Source of the DNA: Ghiorsea sp. | GTDB taxonomy: Bacteria; Pseudomonadota; Zetaproteobacteria; Mariprofundales; Mariprofundaceae | NCBI GenBank assembly: GCA_030949605.1 | Contig: JAUZSH010000006.1 | Coordinates: forward strand, 1 to 64,000 | Reading direction: 5' to 3' | DNA length: 64,000 nt | Shown here: in pieces, positions 30,781 to 39,375 of the stretch | Layout: every line of letters starts with the position of its first letter | How positions within the stretch are numbered: position 1 is the stretch's first letter | Translations under genes and position numbers: made by a program | Notes under the pieces: generated by a model | The model's input: the letters and a program-made list of their open reading frames with translations, nothing else | Database searches by the model: none | Told to the model about the DNA's origin: nothing

Positions 30781-31479
30781 TTAAAAAAAAGTTTCATCAG
30801 GTTCTTGCCCTGCTTTTTGACACAAATAATGAAACCAGCGTGTACCCACTTCGACATGACCAATTTCATCAGCAAAGATAATATCTAAAATCGTTGCTCC
30901 ATGTTTATCCCCTGCTTGCCTTAGTTTTTCCTGAATACCTGGTGTAACATCCAACCCTCGCGCTTCCAAAACACGCGGCACAAGTGCCATACGCTCCAAC
31001 ACGTTATCGGCTGTTTTCTCTGCCATTTCCCACAAGCCTTGATGCGCTGGATAATCACCATAATCAGCCCCTAAAAAGCGTAAATGGGTTCGGATGAGTT
31101 CAAAGTGATAGGCTTCTTCATCGGCAACTTGTAGCCAATCTGTATAATAGGATGCTGGCATATCTGGAAAGCGTTGCACAGCATCTAGCGCCAAATTAAT
31201 CGCATTAAATTCAATATGAGCAATGGCATGTATCATAATCATTCGGCCTTCAATGCTACCAAATCCACGTTTGGCAACTTTCAATGCGCCGACCAAAAGT
31301 GGTCTGTCTGGGCAACCATTGCTTGTGCTGGATAACGGTTCACCAAACTGATTTAAAGCTTGATTCATATGGGTATGGTCTTGGCGCATATCTTTGGCCA
31401 AGTTGTGAACAAGTCTTAACTTCTCATCCACATGAGATGCAAGCAAACAAGCTCGCGTTCGTTTAAAAAAATGTTCCAT
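30781..31479 (-). CDS. DUF455 ferritin-like protein, C-terminus frameshifted
   Basis: Ferritin-like four-helix protein of the DUF455 family. Di-iron type motifs are visible: HAIAHIEFNAINLAL near residue 85, EEAYHFELIRTHLRFLG near 120 and FADEIGHVEVGTRWF near 200. Function is not established; related folds include MiaE-type hydroxylases. The frame stops in an eight-T run (30783-30790, minus strand). With one T fewer it continues NLIEKHFPKGIYGPYN and onward to a stop at 30654, adding about 42 residues typical of the family. The ATG follows GAGGTGAAAG. Confidence 0.82.
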   Translation of the reverse strand: MEHFFKRTRACLLASHVDEKLRLVHNLAKDMRQDHTHMNQALNQFGEPLSSTSNGCPDRPLLVGALKVAKRGFGSIEGRMIMIHAIAHIEFNAINLALDAVQRFPDMPASYYTDWLQVADEEAYHFELIRTHLRFLGADYGDYPAHQGLWEMAEKTADNVLERMALVPRVLEARGLDVTPGIQEKLRQAGDKHGATILDIIFADEIGHVEVGTRWFHYLCQKAGQEPDETFF

Positions 31480-31537
31480 CTTTCACCTCTATCATTCATC
31501 CTTGTGGCAACGCTTGACGCGCGTCACACTCACCCGC

Positions 31538-32170
31538 ATGAGTCACGCAGAGCATAACCTAAACCCGAAGCAGCAACGAGAAAAACAACGCGCACTTGCC
31601 TTGGCAGCATTGACACAAGTGACTGTCCTTATTGAAGACATTGCCCACGAAGGTAAGCTAGAACACGCACGTTTTACTTGCTGTATGGATGCTTTTTTTG
31701 ACCCCACCTACCTTGGAGATCGCAGTTTTTATGCGGGTGCAATGCAAAGTAAACGTTTACTCCAAGGGCAAGACATTCCTCATGCCAAAGCGATTTTAAC
31801 CCATAGCGCAGCACTCATTGCCCTAGAAAAAAAACTCGCCAAACAACCCCAAGCCTTGCAACATATTGAGCAAAGCTTGCAACGTATTGATAAGCAAATT
31901 CAATACTTCAATGACCCCTACCACAGTAATATTATTGCGGCCATTGCCCACCTTTATGGTGAAACAGTGAGTCAAATCACGCCGAAACTAATAATTCGCG
32001 GAAAACCCGAACACCTTACACCAAGCCATAAAGAAAAAATACGCTGCTTACTCTTCTCGGGTATTCGCGCAGCATGGATATGGCGCATCAATGGTGGCAA
32101 CACATTTCATCTTATATTTGGGCGCAAAAAACTCATTCAAGCATTAGAAAAATTGCAGCACAGCGCATGA
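31538..32170 (+). CDS. hflD: HflD homologue (lysogenization regulator family)
   Basis: About 210 residues, mainly helical. The block LALAALTQVTVLIEDIAHEGKLE and the later SLQRIDKQIQYF match the HflD/YcfC family, a membrane-peripheral protein that destabilises phage lambda CII in E. coli; its housekeeping role is unknown. I chose the ATG at 31538 because an upstream in-frame TTG (31502) gives a non-conserved leader. The stop overlaps the ruvC start in ATGA. In gammaproteobacteria hflD usually lies between mnmA and purB, which is not the case here. Confidence 0.8.
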   Translation: MSHAEHNLNPKQQREKQRALALAALTQVTVLIEDIAHEGKLEHARFTCCMDAFFDPTYLGDRSFYAGAMQSKRLLQGQDIPHAKAILTHSAALIALEKKLAKQPQALQHIEQSLQRIDKQIQYFNDPYHSNIIAAIAHLYGETVSQITPKLIIRGKPEHLTPSHKEKIRCLLFSGIRAAWIWRINGGNTFHLIFGRKKLIQALEKLQHSA

Positions 32171-32658
32171 TTCGCGTGTTAGGTATTGATCCAGGGTCGC
32201 GAAAAACGGGTGTAGGCATTATTGATGTTCAAGGCAACCGTATTCGCCATGTTCACCACCATGTTATTCAATGCGGCACTGGCGAGTTTACTGAGCGGCT
32301 TGGTATATTGTTTCGTGAATTATCCAAAATCATTGCTATATACCAACCTTCTTGCGCTGCGATTGAAGATGTATTTGTATCCAAGAATGTCTCTTCCGCG
32401 CTCAAGCTTGGGCAAGCCAGAGGTGCATTGATTGCAGCGTGTTGCCAAGCAGAGTTAAGCATTGGCACATACAGCCCTACAGCCATTAAATCTTCTGTTG
32501 TAGGTCATGGGCGCGCCGATAAGGCGCAAGTCCAACATATGATCAAAGCACTGCTCAAACCACCATTACCTTTGCCTGAGGATGCTGCTGATGCTTTGGC
32601 GGTATGTATTTGCCATGCCCATCATGCACCACGTCAAGCTCTGAATAAAATTAGATAA
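32167..32658 (+). CDS. ruvC: Holliday junction resolvase RuvC
   Basis: 163-residue dimeric resolvase. The catalytic acids lie in LGIDPGSRKTG (first Asp, residue 7), AIEDVF (Glu), and the C-terminal pair in LPEDAADALAVCICHA. The ATG at 32167 overlaps the hflD stop. It is detached from ruvA and ruvB, which lie 22 kb away in this window. The TAA stop is part of the 8-bp target duplication of a miniature element that abuts the gene. Confidence 0.95.
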   Translation: MIRVLGIDPGSRKTGVGIIDVQGNRIRHVHHHVIQCGTGEFTERLGILFRELSKIIAIYQPSCAAIEDVFVSKNVSSALKLGQARGALIAACCQAELSIGTYSPTAIKSSVVGHGRADKAQVQHMIKALLKPPLPLPEDAADALAVCICHAHHAPRQALNKIR

Positions 32659-32961
32659 CTGATGAGCCACTTTGTTGAGAAAGAATGACTCCACTCTCAT
32701 TTGTAGCGCGTAGATTTCAGTTTTGCCTTTATTCGTTAAAAATGAACCCTAAATCCTGCAGTCTCAATATAGGAAGTGGGGCTTTAGCCCCGCATGAGAA
32801 GCATCATCATGCATGCGCGACTGACACCCCAGGGTGCTTTCTCAGGCTTACGCCTTCACCTTGAGTCGCACTTCCTCAATCATGATTTTCTGCCATGTAT
32901 TTTCTCGTTCCTGTGTTCTTGCGTGGAAATGACGAATTTTAGCCCGACTGCGTAACATCAG
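32659..32961. mobile_element. Miniature transposable element (MITE-like, 303 bp) with 8-bp target duplication
   Basis: The element is bracketed by direct repeats TTAGATAA at 32651-32658 and 32962-32969. It begins CTGATGAGCC and ends ACTGCGTAACATCAG, so the terminal CTGATG/CATCAG form a short inverted repeat. It encodes no protein. Its first 236 bp match, inverted, the repeat at 20862-21096, and its last ~40 bp match 45530-45569. A GGGGCTTTAGCCCC hairpin lies at 32778-32791. The missing transposase must be supplied elsewhere. Confidence 0.85.
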
Positions 32962-32988
32962 TTAGATAAAGCAGGCTGTTCTCAGCGA

Positions 32989-34149
32989 TTACTGACTTCT
33001 CCACCACAGCTTCAAAGCATCCACTTTTCGCCCAAACCATGAAGCTCGCTCAACATCTTGTTGCGCCAGCATCGGTACAGTTTGTAATACAATATCTTCT
33101 TTCTCGGTGTGTAATATGGCCTGAATCGAACCAATCACTTGTCCTTTACGGATGGGCGCGCGTTGCGGTGATGTGTAATCCAATTTAAATGCAACTTTAC
33201 GCTCACTGCCCTTGGGTACTGTAATCCAGATAGGTTTTTCAGGTTTAAGCCAAACACTATCTGACTTACCTTCAAATATATCAATTTTACGCTTAATCTT
33301 CTTATCTCTGGGTTGCATGGTCACAAACTGACGCATACCATATTTAAGCAACACTTTGGACTGCTCATGTCGTGATTTATCTGAGTTTGCACCAAACAAT
33401 GATGATACCAAACGCATATTACCTTTTTCCACGGCACTGGTTAAACAATAACCTGCATCTTCCGTATGCCCTGTTTTCAAGCCCTTCGCTTCAGGCAGAG
33501 ACCATAATAATTTATTACGGTTCCATTGTTTTCGCCCATCAAATGTGTAACTTTTTTCTGAAAAAATCTTAAAAAACTCAGGGAAACTTCGCCATATCGC
33601 TACACCAAGCGTTGCCATATCCATCGCAGAACTAAAATGATTATCTTCGGGAAAACCTGTTGGGTTCATGAAATGAGAGTTTTTCATGCCCAATTGCAGG
33701 GCTTTAGCATTCATCAAGCGCACAAATTCATCCGTTGAACCTGCCATGTGTTCTGCCATAACAATCGCTGCATCATTACCTGAAAGCGTTGAAATACCAT
33801 GAATCACTTCACGGACTGTTGGGTGCATTCTTGGCTCAAGAAACATGGTGCTGCCACCAATTTTCCATGCCTTTTTACTCACATTCACTCGCTCATCCAA
33901 ATCAAGTGTGCCTTGCGTTGCTGCTTCAAAGGCAAGATACAGCGTCATCAACTTGGTCATACTTGCGGGTGCTAAACGCTTATTTTCTTCATGTTTGGCA
34001 AGGATATGACCCGACCGTGCATCCAACAGAACCCACGACTTGGCCTTGATATTTGGCTCTAGCGGCCATGTTACCGCTGCCGTTACCAAGCTGAGTTGGG
34101 CAAAAAACATACCCATCAACAAACCCATAAGTGATAATATTTTTACCAT
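32989..34149 (-). CDS. dacC: D-alanyl-D-alanine carboxypeptidase (PBP5/6 family, S11)
   Basis: Periplasmic penicillin-binding protein that trims the terminal D-Ala from peptidoglycan stems. A signal peptide ends near AQLSLVTAA (residue 25). Active-site motifs are SMTK at 63-66, SGN at 123-125 and KTG at 225-227. A beta-rich PBP5 C-terminal domain and an amphipathic tail (VDALKLWWRSQ) for membrane anchoring follow. 386 residues from the ATG at 34149, which has AAGGAG upstream. dacA is equally possible as a name. Confidence 0.92.
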   Translation of the reverse strand: MVKILSLMGLLMGMFFAQLSLVTAAVTWPLEPNIKAKSWVLLDARSGHILAKHEENKRLAPASMTKLMTLYLAFEAATQGTLDLDERVNVSKKAWKIGGSTMFLEPRMHPTVREVIHGISTLSGNDAAIVMAEHMAGSTDEFVRLMNAKALQLGMKNSHFMNPTGFPEDNHFSSAMDMATLGVAIWRSFPEFFKIFSEKSYTFDGRKQWNRNKLLWSLPEAKGLKTGHTEDAGYCLTSAVEKGNMRLVSSLFGANSDKSRHEQSKVLLKYGMRQFVTMQPRDKKIKRKIDIFEGKSDSVWLKPEKPIWITVPKGSERKVAFKLDYTSPQRAPIRKGQVIGSIQAILHTEKEDIVLQTVPMLAQQDVERASWFGRKVDALKLWWRSQ

Positions 34150-35015
34150 TGCCAATCTCCTTCTGGTTCAACGCTCCATATATGCTGCGGTTGCTTTGAA
34201 CGCATCGCATAACCTTTAATGCCTAATATTTTAGCATGTAGCATCAAGCGCGGGTGTTTTTTGCCGCCATAACGTGTATCACCAAGAATAGGGCAACCTA
34301 ATGATGCTAAATGCACCCGCAATTGATGGGTGCGTCCAGTATGGGGGACAAGTCTTAACAAAGCGCGATTACCTTGACGCTCAAGTACAAAAGCTTCTGT
34401 TTTACTCGCTTTACCTTTTTTATCCACATGATACCGCCCTGCTCTATCAGCTTTGGCAGAAAGTGAGCTGAGAATTTCCATGCTCTCCCACTCTGGTGCA
34501 GGTGAAACCATTGCAACATATTCTTTATCCACAGCCTGATGCCAATGGTGTTGCAAATGTTGTAGAGCTTGTGGCTCATAACTCAACATCATCAAACCTG
34601 AAGTGCCTTTATCCAAGCGATGAACGGGTCTTAAATGCTTGTTGTTGACAGGGTTAAGCTTTAAAAGCATTGCCAGTTCATAAGGCAGCGTACCTTTGCT
34701 GCGATGCAGTGCTTCTTGAGCATATTGCCCTGCTTTTTTATGAACAAGTACCCAAGCATTATCTTGCCACACGATTTGCTCTTCAACAAAAGGCACAAGC
34801 TTTTCATCATCCAGCATCACAATACGAACTTTTTCGCCACCTTGAATGATTCGCCCAGCTTTACGACAACGCTTCCTGTTGAGGTAAACGCCACCTTCAT
34901 CAATAGCTCGCTGCAACCTGCGCCGAGAAAAAGTTGAAATCGCTGCTAAAGCAGAATCAAGACGTTGACCGCCTTCTTCAAGGGGAATCGTTAATTTTAT
35001 ATCTTCAAATACCAT
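34143..35015 (-). CDS. RluA-family 23S rRNA/tRNA pseudouridine synthase (RluC/RluD-like)
   Basis: 290 residues from the ATG at 35015 (MVFEDIKLTIP). An N-terminal S4 domain (QRLDSALAAISTFSRRRLQRAI) is followed by the catalytic block RPVHRLDKGTSGLMML with the nucleophilic Asp, and by GRTHQLRVHLASLGCPILGD. The target uridines are not predictable. It overlaps the dacC start by 7 bp and follows the LOG gene by 4 bp, forming a tightly packed minus-strand run. Confidence 0.9.
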   Translation of the reverse strand: MVFEDIKLTIPLEEGGQRLDSALAAISTFSRRRLQRAIDEGGVYLNRKRCRKAGRIIQGGEKVRIVMLDDEKLVPFVEEQIVWQDNAWVLVHKKAGQYAQEALHRSKGTLPYELAMLLKLNPVNNKHLRPVHRLDKGTSGLMMLSYEPQALQHLQHHWHQAVDKEYVAMVSPAPEWESMEILSSLSAKADRAGRYHVDKKGKASKTEAFVLERQGNRALLRLVPHTGRTHQLRVHLASLGCPILGDTRYGGKKHPRLMLHAKILGIKGYAMRSKQPQHIWSVEPEGDWQW

Positions 35016-35019
35016 GTCT

Positions 35020-35565
35020 TTAAACCTTTGCCAACACTTCAAGTACATCATCATGCGTTGCGCAATAGACAATACTCTCAAAGCCATGGTCTACACTCAT
35101 CACCAGTTGTTGTTTCATGATATCCATCATGGGTAGCCAGCAATCACCATACACCAACAGCGGGCGCGGCTCTAATATTTTAATCGCCAGTAAGTCCCAA
35201 GTCATCGCAAATTCTGCTAAAGTGCCTAAGCCACCAGGAAGCACAATGTATGCCGCAGGCTGCTCAATCAACAGCTGCATACGCTCGAAGAAATTTGTAG
35301 CACGTTTCTCTTCGTTTAATGTGTTGTTGGGAGGGGTCGGAAAAACTTCCAAAGTGACTCCAGTCACATGACCACCTGCCGCACGAATACCATGAGAAAA
35401 AGCTGCCATCATACCTTGATGACCACCCACCATGCCATGCCAACCACAACCACCAATTTTCTCTGCCAAACACTCAACGTCTTTAAATAACACATCATCA
35501 GGGAGAATCCGCGATGAACCAAAGGCTGTAATCATCTTCATATCTGTCTTCAAGGTATCAATCAT
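35020..35565 (-). CDS. LOG family protein (putative nucleotide 5'-monophosphate phosphoribohydrolase)
   Basis: 181 residues, Rossmann-like LOG fold. The diagnostic [15 protein letters not shown] (PGGxGTxxE) lies near residue 114, with the [13 protein letters not shown] glycine-rich segment near 46. Family members cleave nucleoside monophosphates; plant LOG activates cytokinins, and bacterial versions are often PpnN-like. It overlaps the end of rlpA by 8 bp. Confidence 0.85.
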   Translation of the reverse strand: MIDTLKTDMKMITAFGSSRILPDDVLFKDVECLAEKIGGCGWHGMVGGHQGMMAAFSHGIRAAGGHVTGVTLEVFPTPPNNTLNEEKRATNFFERMQLLIEQPAAYIVLPGGLGTLAEFAMTWDLLAIKILEPRPLLVYGDCWLPMMDIMKQQLVMSVDHGFESIVYCATHDDVLEVLAKV

Positions 35566-36304
35566 GGATAATCATAGCCGAAGGGTAACCCATTCTTTTA
35601 ACGCGGTTTAAAGTATTTTTTGCCTGCCGAACAGATGAAAAAGGTCCCATGCGAACACGGTAAACACCCGCTGCCTTTTGAATATAAGGCTGAAATGAGG
35701 ATTGATTGCTCATATCGAACACAACACTTTGTGCATTGCTTTTGTCGCCAAATGCTCCAATTTGAACATATGGCTGCCCTACATTTTTTTGTTGAAGTAT
35801 ACTTGGATGTGGTGTTAATACGGTTTGCACACGCACTTTTGCTGTGCCATGCTTAATCACGCCCAAAGCTTTGGCAGCCGCATAAGATAAGTCAATCACA
35901 CGTTTCTTTGTAAAGGGTCCCCTGTCGTTGATCCGAACTTTAATGCTTTTACCATTTTCAAGATTAGTCACACGCACAACAGAAGGTATAGGTAACACTG
36001 TGTGTGCCGCTGTCATCGCATACATATTATAAGTTTCACCATTGGCTGTTTTCTTGCCATGAAATTTCTTGCCATACCATGATGCTATACCTGTTTCATC
36101 ATAAGATTGACCAGATGCCAATGGGTAATACCATTTCCCACCAATTTGGTAAGGTTTACCTCGCTTAACCACGCCACCTTCAGCCAAATGCAAAGCTTGA
36201 GGCTGTTGACTGGCTGATGCTTTAGGATGCCCTGGTGGATAACGCGTGGGCGCACATGAGGCAATCATCAAAGTGACCATAAACAATAAGAACAAACGCA
36301 TCAT
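35558..36304 (-). CDS. rlpA: RlpA-like septal lytic transglycosylase lipoprotein with SPOR domain
   Basis: Outer-membrane lipoprotein of 248 residues. The lipobox MIASC gives C17. The double-psi beta-barrel domain runs about 70-155 ([19 protein letters not shown] and RINDRGPF, with the catalytic Asp in the latter). A SPOR domain near the C-terminus ([19 protein letters not shown]) targets denuded septal glycan. It lies 7 bp downstream of mltB, a natural partner in wall turnover. Confidence 0.9.
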   Translation of the reverse strand: MMRLFLLFMVTLMIASCAPTRYPPGHPKASASQQPQALHLAEGGVVKRGKPYQIGGKWYYPLASGQSYDETGIASWYGKKFHGKKTANGETYNMYAMTAAHTVLPIPSVVRVTNLENGKSIKVRINDRGPFTKKRVIDLSYAAAKALGVIKHGTAKVRVQTVLTPHPSILQQKNVGQPYVQIGAFGDKSNAQSVVFDMSNQSSFQPYIQKAAGVYRVRMGPFSSVRQAKNTLNRVKRMGYPSAMIIHD

Positions 36305-36311
36305 GTTTATC

Positions 36312-37316
36312 CTATTGACCAGCTACATTACACTTTTTATTTCCCAATGAATAGGCAAGCTCTGTCACAGCTAAAGCATAATTCCATGAACGGTTCCAGC
36401 GGGTAATCGCATGAAAGTTGCGGCTAACGAGCAATGAACGCACACCATTTTTGGTTTCGCGCTCAATCAAGGCAACCTTTTCATCGGAAGACCAACCTTC
36501 AGGTTTAATAACACCTGCCTGCTCAAATTCACTCATCTTACGGTATTTCCGTGTTTCATCTTTCAATGCCTGCTTGATAAAAGCATTCTTGGGTAAGTCA
36601 TCCACCCAGTACGCAACTCTTTTATCATCAGTCCAATGGTGACGTTGAAAATAATTAGCCACGCTAAAAATAATATCTTGGGGGGTATGCCAAACATCGC
36701 GTTTGCCATCATGATTGGCATCCACAGCATAAGCCCTAAATGATGTTGGGATAAATTGTGTCACACCAAATGCACCCGCATAAGAACCATCAATCTCTTG
36801 CGGGTTTAAGCCTTCCTCTTCACATAAAAGAAGAAATGCTTTTAATTCATTACGGAAGAACTTGGCCCTACGCTCATAACCTGTTGATAATGTAAACAAA
36901 GCATCCAACACCTTGTTTCTACCCCAATTTTGACCAAAGCGTGTTTCAATGCCCAAAATAGAAGCAATAATTTCAGGTGCTACGCCATACTTTTCATGAG
37001 CCTTTGCAAAAATATCTTGATGCTTTTCAAGGTAGTCTAGCGCACGTTTCTTCAAACGTTCATTGACAAACAATGGTCGATAATCTGCATAAGGTCTTGA
37101 TTCGTAAGGTGTGTTCATCTTAACAATCAAATCGGCATCAAATACTGCCACAGCGATATGTTTGGTGATGTACGCCTTGGGAAGCTTGGTTTCATCCACC
37201 ATGTATTGAATAATATCAGCGCGTGTATACTTTTCAGCCAACAGTTGACTGGGTAAAACCAACAGTATGCTAGCTATCAAAAAAACATGTTTAAAATAAG
37301 AGTTCAATAAAATCAT
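36312..37316 (-). CDS. mltB: Membrane-bound lytic murein transglycosylase B
   Basis: 334 residues, exported. An N-terminal hydrophobic signal ([17 protein letters not shown]) has no lipobox cysteine. The catalytic glutamate is in [16 protein letters not shown], and the family blocks [22 protein letters not shown] and [17 protein letters not shown] follow. It cleaves glycan strands to anhydro-muropeptides. It is the first gene of a minus-strand run with rlpA, LOG, the pseudouridine synthase and dacC. Confidence 0.9.
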   Translation of the reverse strand: MILLNSYFKHVFLIASILLVLPSQLLAEKYTRADIIQYMVDETKLPKAYITKHIAVAVFDADLIVKMNTPYESRPYADYRPLFVNERLKKRALDYLEKHQDIFAKAHEKYGVAPEIIASILGIETRFGQNWGRNKVLDALFTLSTGYERRAKFFRNELKAFLLLCEEEGLNPQEIDGSYAGAFGVTQFIPTSFRAYAVDANHDGKRDVWHTPQDIIFSVANYFQRHHWTDDKRVAYWVDDLPKNAFIKQALKDETRKYRKMSEFEQAGVIKPEGWSSDEKVALIERETKNGVRSLLVSRNFHAITRWNRSWNYALAVTELAYSLGNKKCNVAGQ

Positions 37317-37374
37317 TATCGCAGACTATAAAACTTCAGCCACCAAGCAAGTGATAGATTCCATCATGGGTGAA

Positions 37375-38214
37375 TTATTTTTCCTGCTTCTCTACCACCT
37401 TCAACATTAAATTTTCCATACGCTCCAGTCTTTCTTCCATTTGTGAGGTATGTTCTTTAATCCAATGCACCTCACCAGCTTCACCTTCACCTGTCTCTCG
37501 GCTCATTTTCTCATGTTCAGATTGCATCACATCCAAAATGATACCAATCATCATATTCATGAATACAAACGTGGTTAAAAAGATAAATGTTAAATAATAT
37601 ATCCAGCTCCACGCATAGATATCCATCGTCTCATACATCACATCTGTCCAATCCTCAAAGGTAGAAACACGAAAAAGTGTCAACATAGAAATACTAATAT
37701 CACCCCACAGTACAGGGTTTATTTTTTCGAAAAGAAAGCTACCCATCGCAGCATATATATAGAAAATGATAAACATCAGCACCAACACATAACTCATGCG
37801 TGGAATGGCAATCAATAACGAATTAATCAATACACGAAGCTCTGGAATCACCGAAATAAGGCGCAGTACCCTAAAAATACGAATCAATCGCGCCAACAAC
37901 ACCATTTCACTATCTTCAATGGGAATAAGACTGACTGTGACAATCAAAAAATCAAAAATATTCCAGCCACTTTTAAAGAAGTTAATGAATCGTTTTTCTG
38001 CCAACATGCGGATAATAATTTCGACCAAGAAGAATAGCGTGATGCCCATGTCCAACCATTGGACAAGTTTTACCCAGTGAGGGTTCATATCATAGGTTGA
38101 AGCCCCAATGGTTAATGCTGAGATAATAATAATGGCAATAACAGTGAACTCAAACACCTTATTGCTACGAATTTCCATCAATTTATCTTGCCATGATGTC
38201 GCTATCAATTTCAC
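37375..38214 (-). CDS. Bacterial voltage-gated cation channel (BacNav-like ion transporter)
   Basis: 279 residues, six predicted membrane segments and one pore loop. S4 carries regularly spaced arginines (RLIRIFRVLRLISVIPELR, residues ~107-125). The pore helix and filter read LFRVSTFEDWTDV near residue 187, matching TLESW-type filters of NaChBac channels but with FED in place of LES. A C-terminal coiled coil (EHTSQMEERLERMENLML) fits tetramer assembly. Likely conducts Na+ or Ca2+ for motility or pH sensing; selectivity is not certain. Confidence 0.88.
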   Translation of the reverse strand: MKLIATSWQDKLMEIRSNKVFEFTVIAIIIISALTIGASTYDMNPHWVKLVQWLDMGITLFFLVEIIIRMLAEKRFINFFKSGWNIFDFLIVTVSLIPIEDSEMVLLARLIRIFRVLRLISVIPELRVLINSLLIAIPRMSYVLVLMFIIFYIYAAMGSFLFEKINPVLWGDISISMLTLFRVSTFEDWTDVMYETMDIYAWSWIYYLTFIFLTTFVFMNMMIGIILDVMQSEHEKMSRETGEGEAGEVHWIKEHTSQMEERLERMENLMLKVVEKQEK

Positions 38215-38707
38215 AATATATCCTCTTTTTTAGATACTGAATGATGCAAAGCAAAACTTAACTTCGGAAGCTCTGATTCATTAAATACATTAATACCATG
38301 CTGCATCAACAATGCCGCTGTTTTGCCTTGGCCTTTAATTTTTGTTTTTGTAAATGTGCCATCATTAATCCAACTATTACCACATGATGGGCTGCCCTGT
38401 TTAAGAAGTGCGAACCTAATATCTAACCTTAAACACATGGCCAGTGCTTGTTGCGCACCATACACAAACGCATGGGTGACATCTTGCCCCTCTTTTGTTC
38501 TGATGGTTTCACCTTGAATTTCAGATGCATTCCTAGGTATACCAAGCCCACCAGCAACTTCAGGACATAACTCAACCAATAGCCCCTGAGCTTGCCACGC
38601 TAGAATCTGTTGCTTTGCTTCCATATGAAGGCGACTCAAACAATCTCTCTGCCATCATAACGCACTGCTTGCCCAAGCAAGCAGGCGCTAATTAAAATTT
38701 TAGGTAT
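38211..38707 (-). pseudogene. DUF523 family protein, N-terminal frameshift
   Basis: The open frame 38211-38639 (142 codons) carries VELCPEVAGGLGIPR and LLKQGSPSCGNSWINDG, both DUF523 signatures, but lacks the family N-terminus. That N-terminus is present upstream in another frame as PKILISACLLGQAVRYDGRE (38651-38704). Removing one AG unit from the repeat at 38645-38650, or adding one base, joins the two. No ATG, GTG or TTG precedes the first part in frame (it reads ATA CCT AAA), so real decay is plausible here. It overlaps the channel gene by 4 bp. Confidence 0.75.
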
Positions 38708-38721
38708 TGGCGAATGAATAA

Positions 38722-39291
38722 CTATGCAGAACCACTGGAGACTAAGACTTTAGCAGCTCGAATCAAACGACCATTTAAAGTATAACCTGCCACATGCTGT
38801 GCAATCACGGTATCTGCAGGTTCATCGGATGGCATTTTAGATAATGCTTCATGAAAATGTGGGTCAAACACCTGCCCAACCGCATCAATGCGCTCAAGCT
38901 CAAATTTTTCCGCAACCTTATGCCAAGAGTTCAACGTTAAAGTAACACCTTCACGCACAGCATCTTCGTTACCTTCTTCGGTTTCCACGGCTCTTTCAAG
39001 ATTATCCACCACATCCAGCAACGCTACGGCAAACTTTTCAACAGCATATTTGCGTGCATCCACCACTTCGCGTTGTGTACGCTTGCGAAGGTTTTCCATT
39101 TCAGCATGTTGACGCAATAATTTATCTTGAAGCTCTGCAACTTCAGCCTGAGCAACCGCTAACGGGTCTTGCTCGACTTGTTCTTCAGCATCGACTGGTA
39201 TGCTTTCATCATTCACCACTTCAGCTTCATGATGATTTTGAAGCTCCTGCTCTATTTCAACATCTGTTGCTTTATCTTTGTTATCGCTCAC
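38722..39291 (-). CDS. grpE: Nucleotide exchange factor GrpE
   Basis: Co-chaperone that releases ADP from DnaK. 189 residues. An acidic N-terminal tail is followed by a long coiled coil (LLRQHAEMENLRKRTQREV) and the C-terminal beta domain with VFDPHFHEALSKMPS and VLVSSGSA. No dnaK or dnaJ lies next to it in this window. Confidence 0.93.
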   Translation of the reverse strand: MSDNKDKATDVEIEQELQNHHEAEVVNDESIPVDAEEQVEQDPLAVAQAEVAELQDKLLRQHAEMENLRKRTQREVVDARKYAVEKFAVALLDVVDNLERAVETEEGNEDAVREGVTLTLNSWHKVAEKFELERIDAVGQVFDPHFHEALSKMPSDEPADTVIAQHVAGYTLNGRLIRAAKVLVSSGSA

Positions 39292-39375
39292 AAGAAATCT
39301 CCTACAATTTTAATGATGATCGGGTTATACATAAGTTTAGCATCTCTTAAATTCAAGACCCTAAACAGCTAAAAT

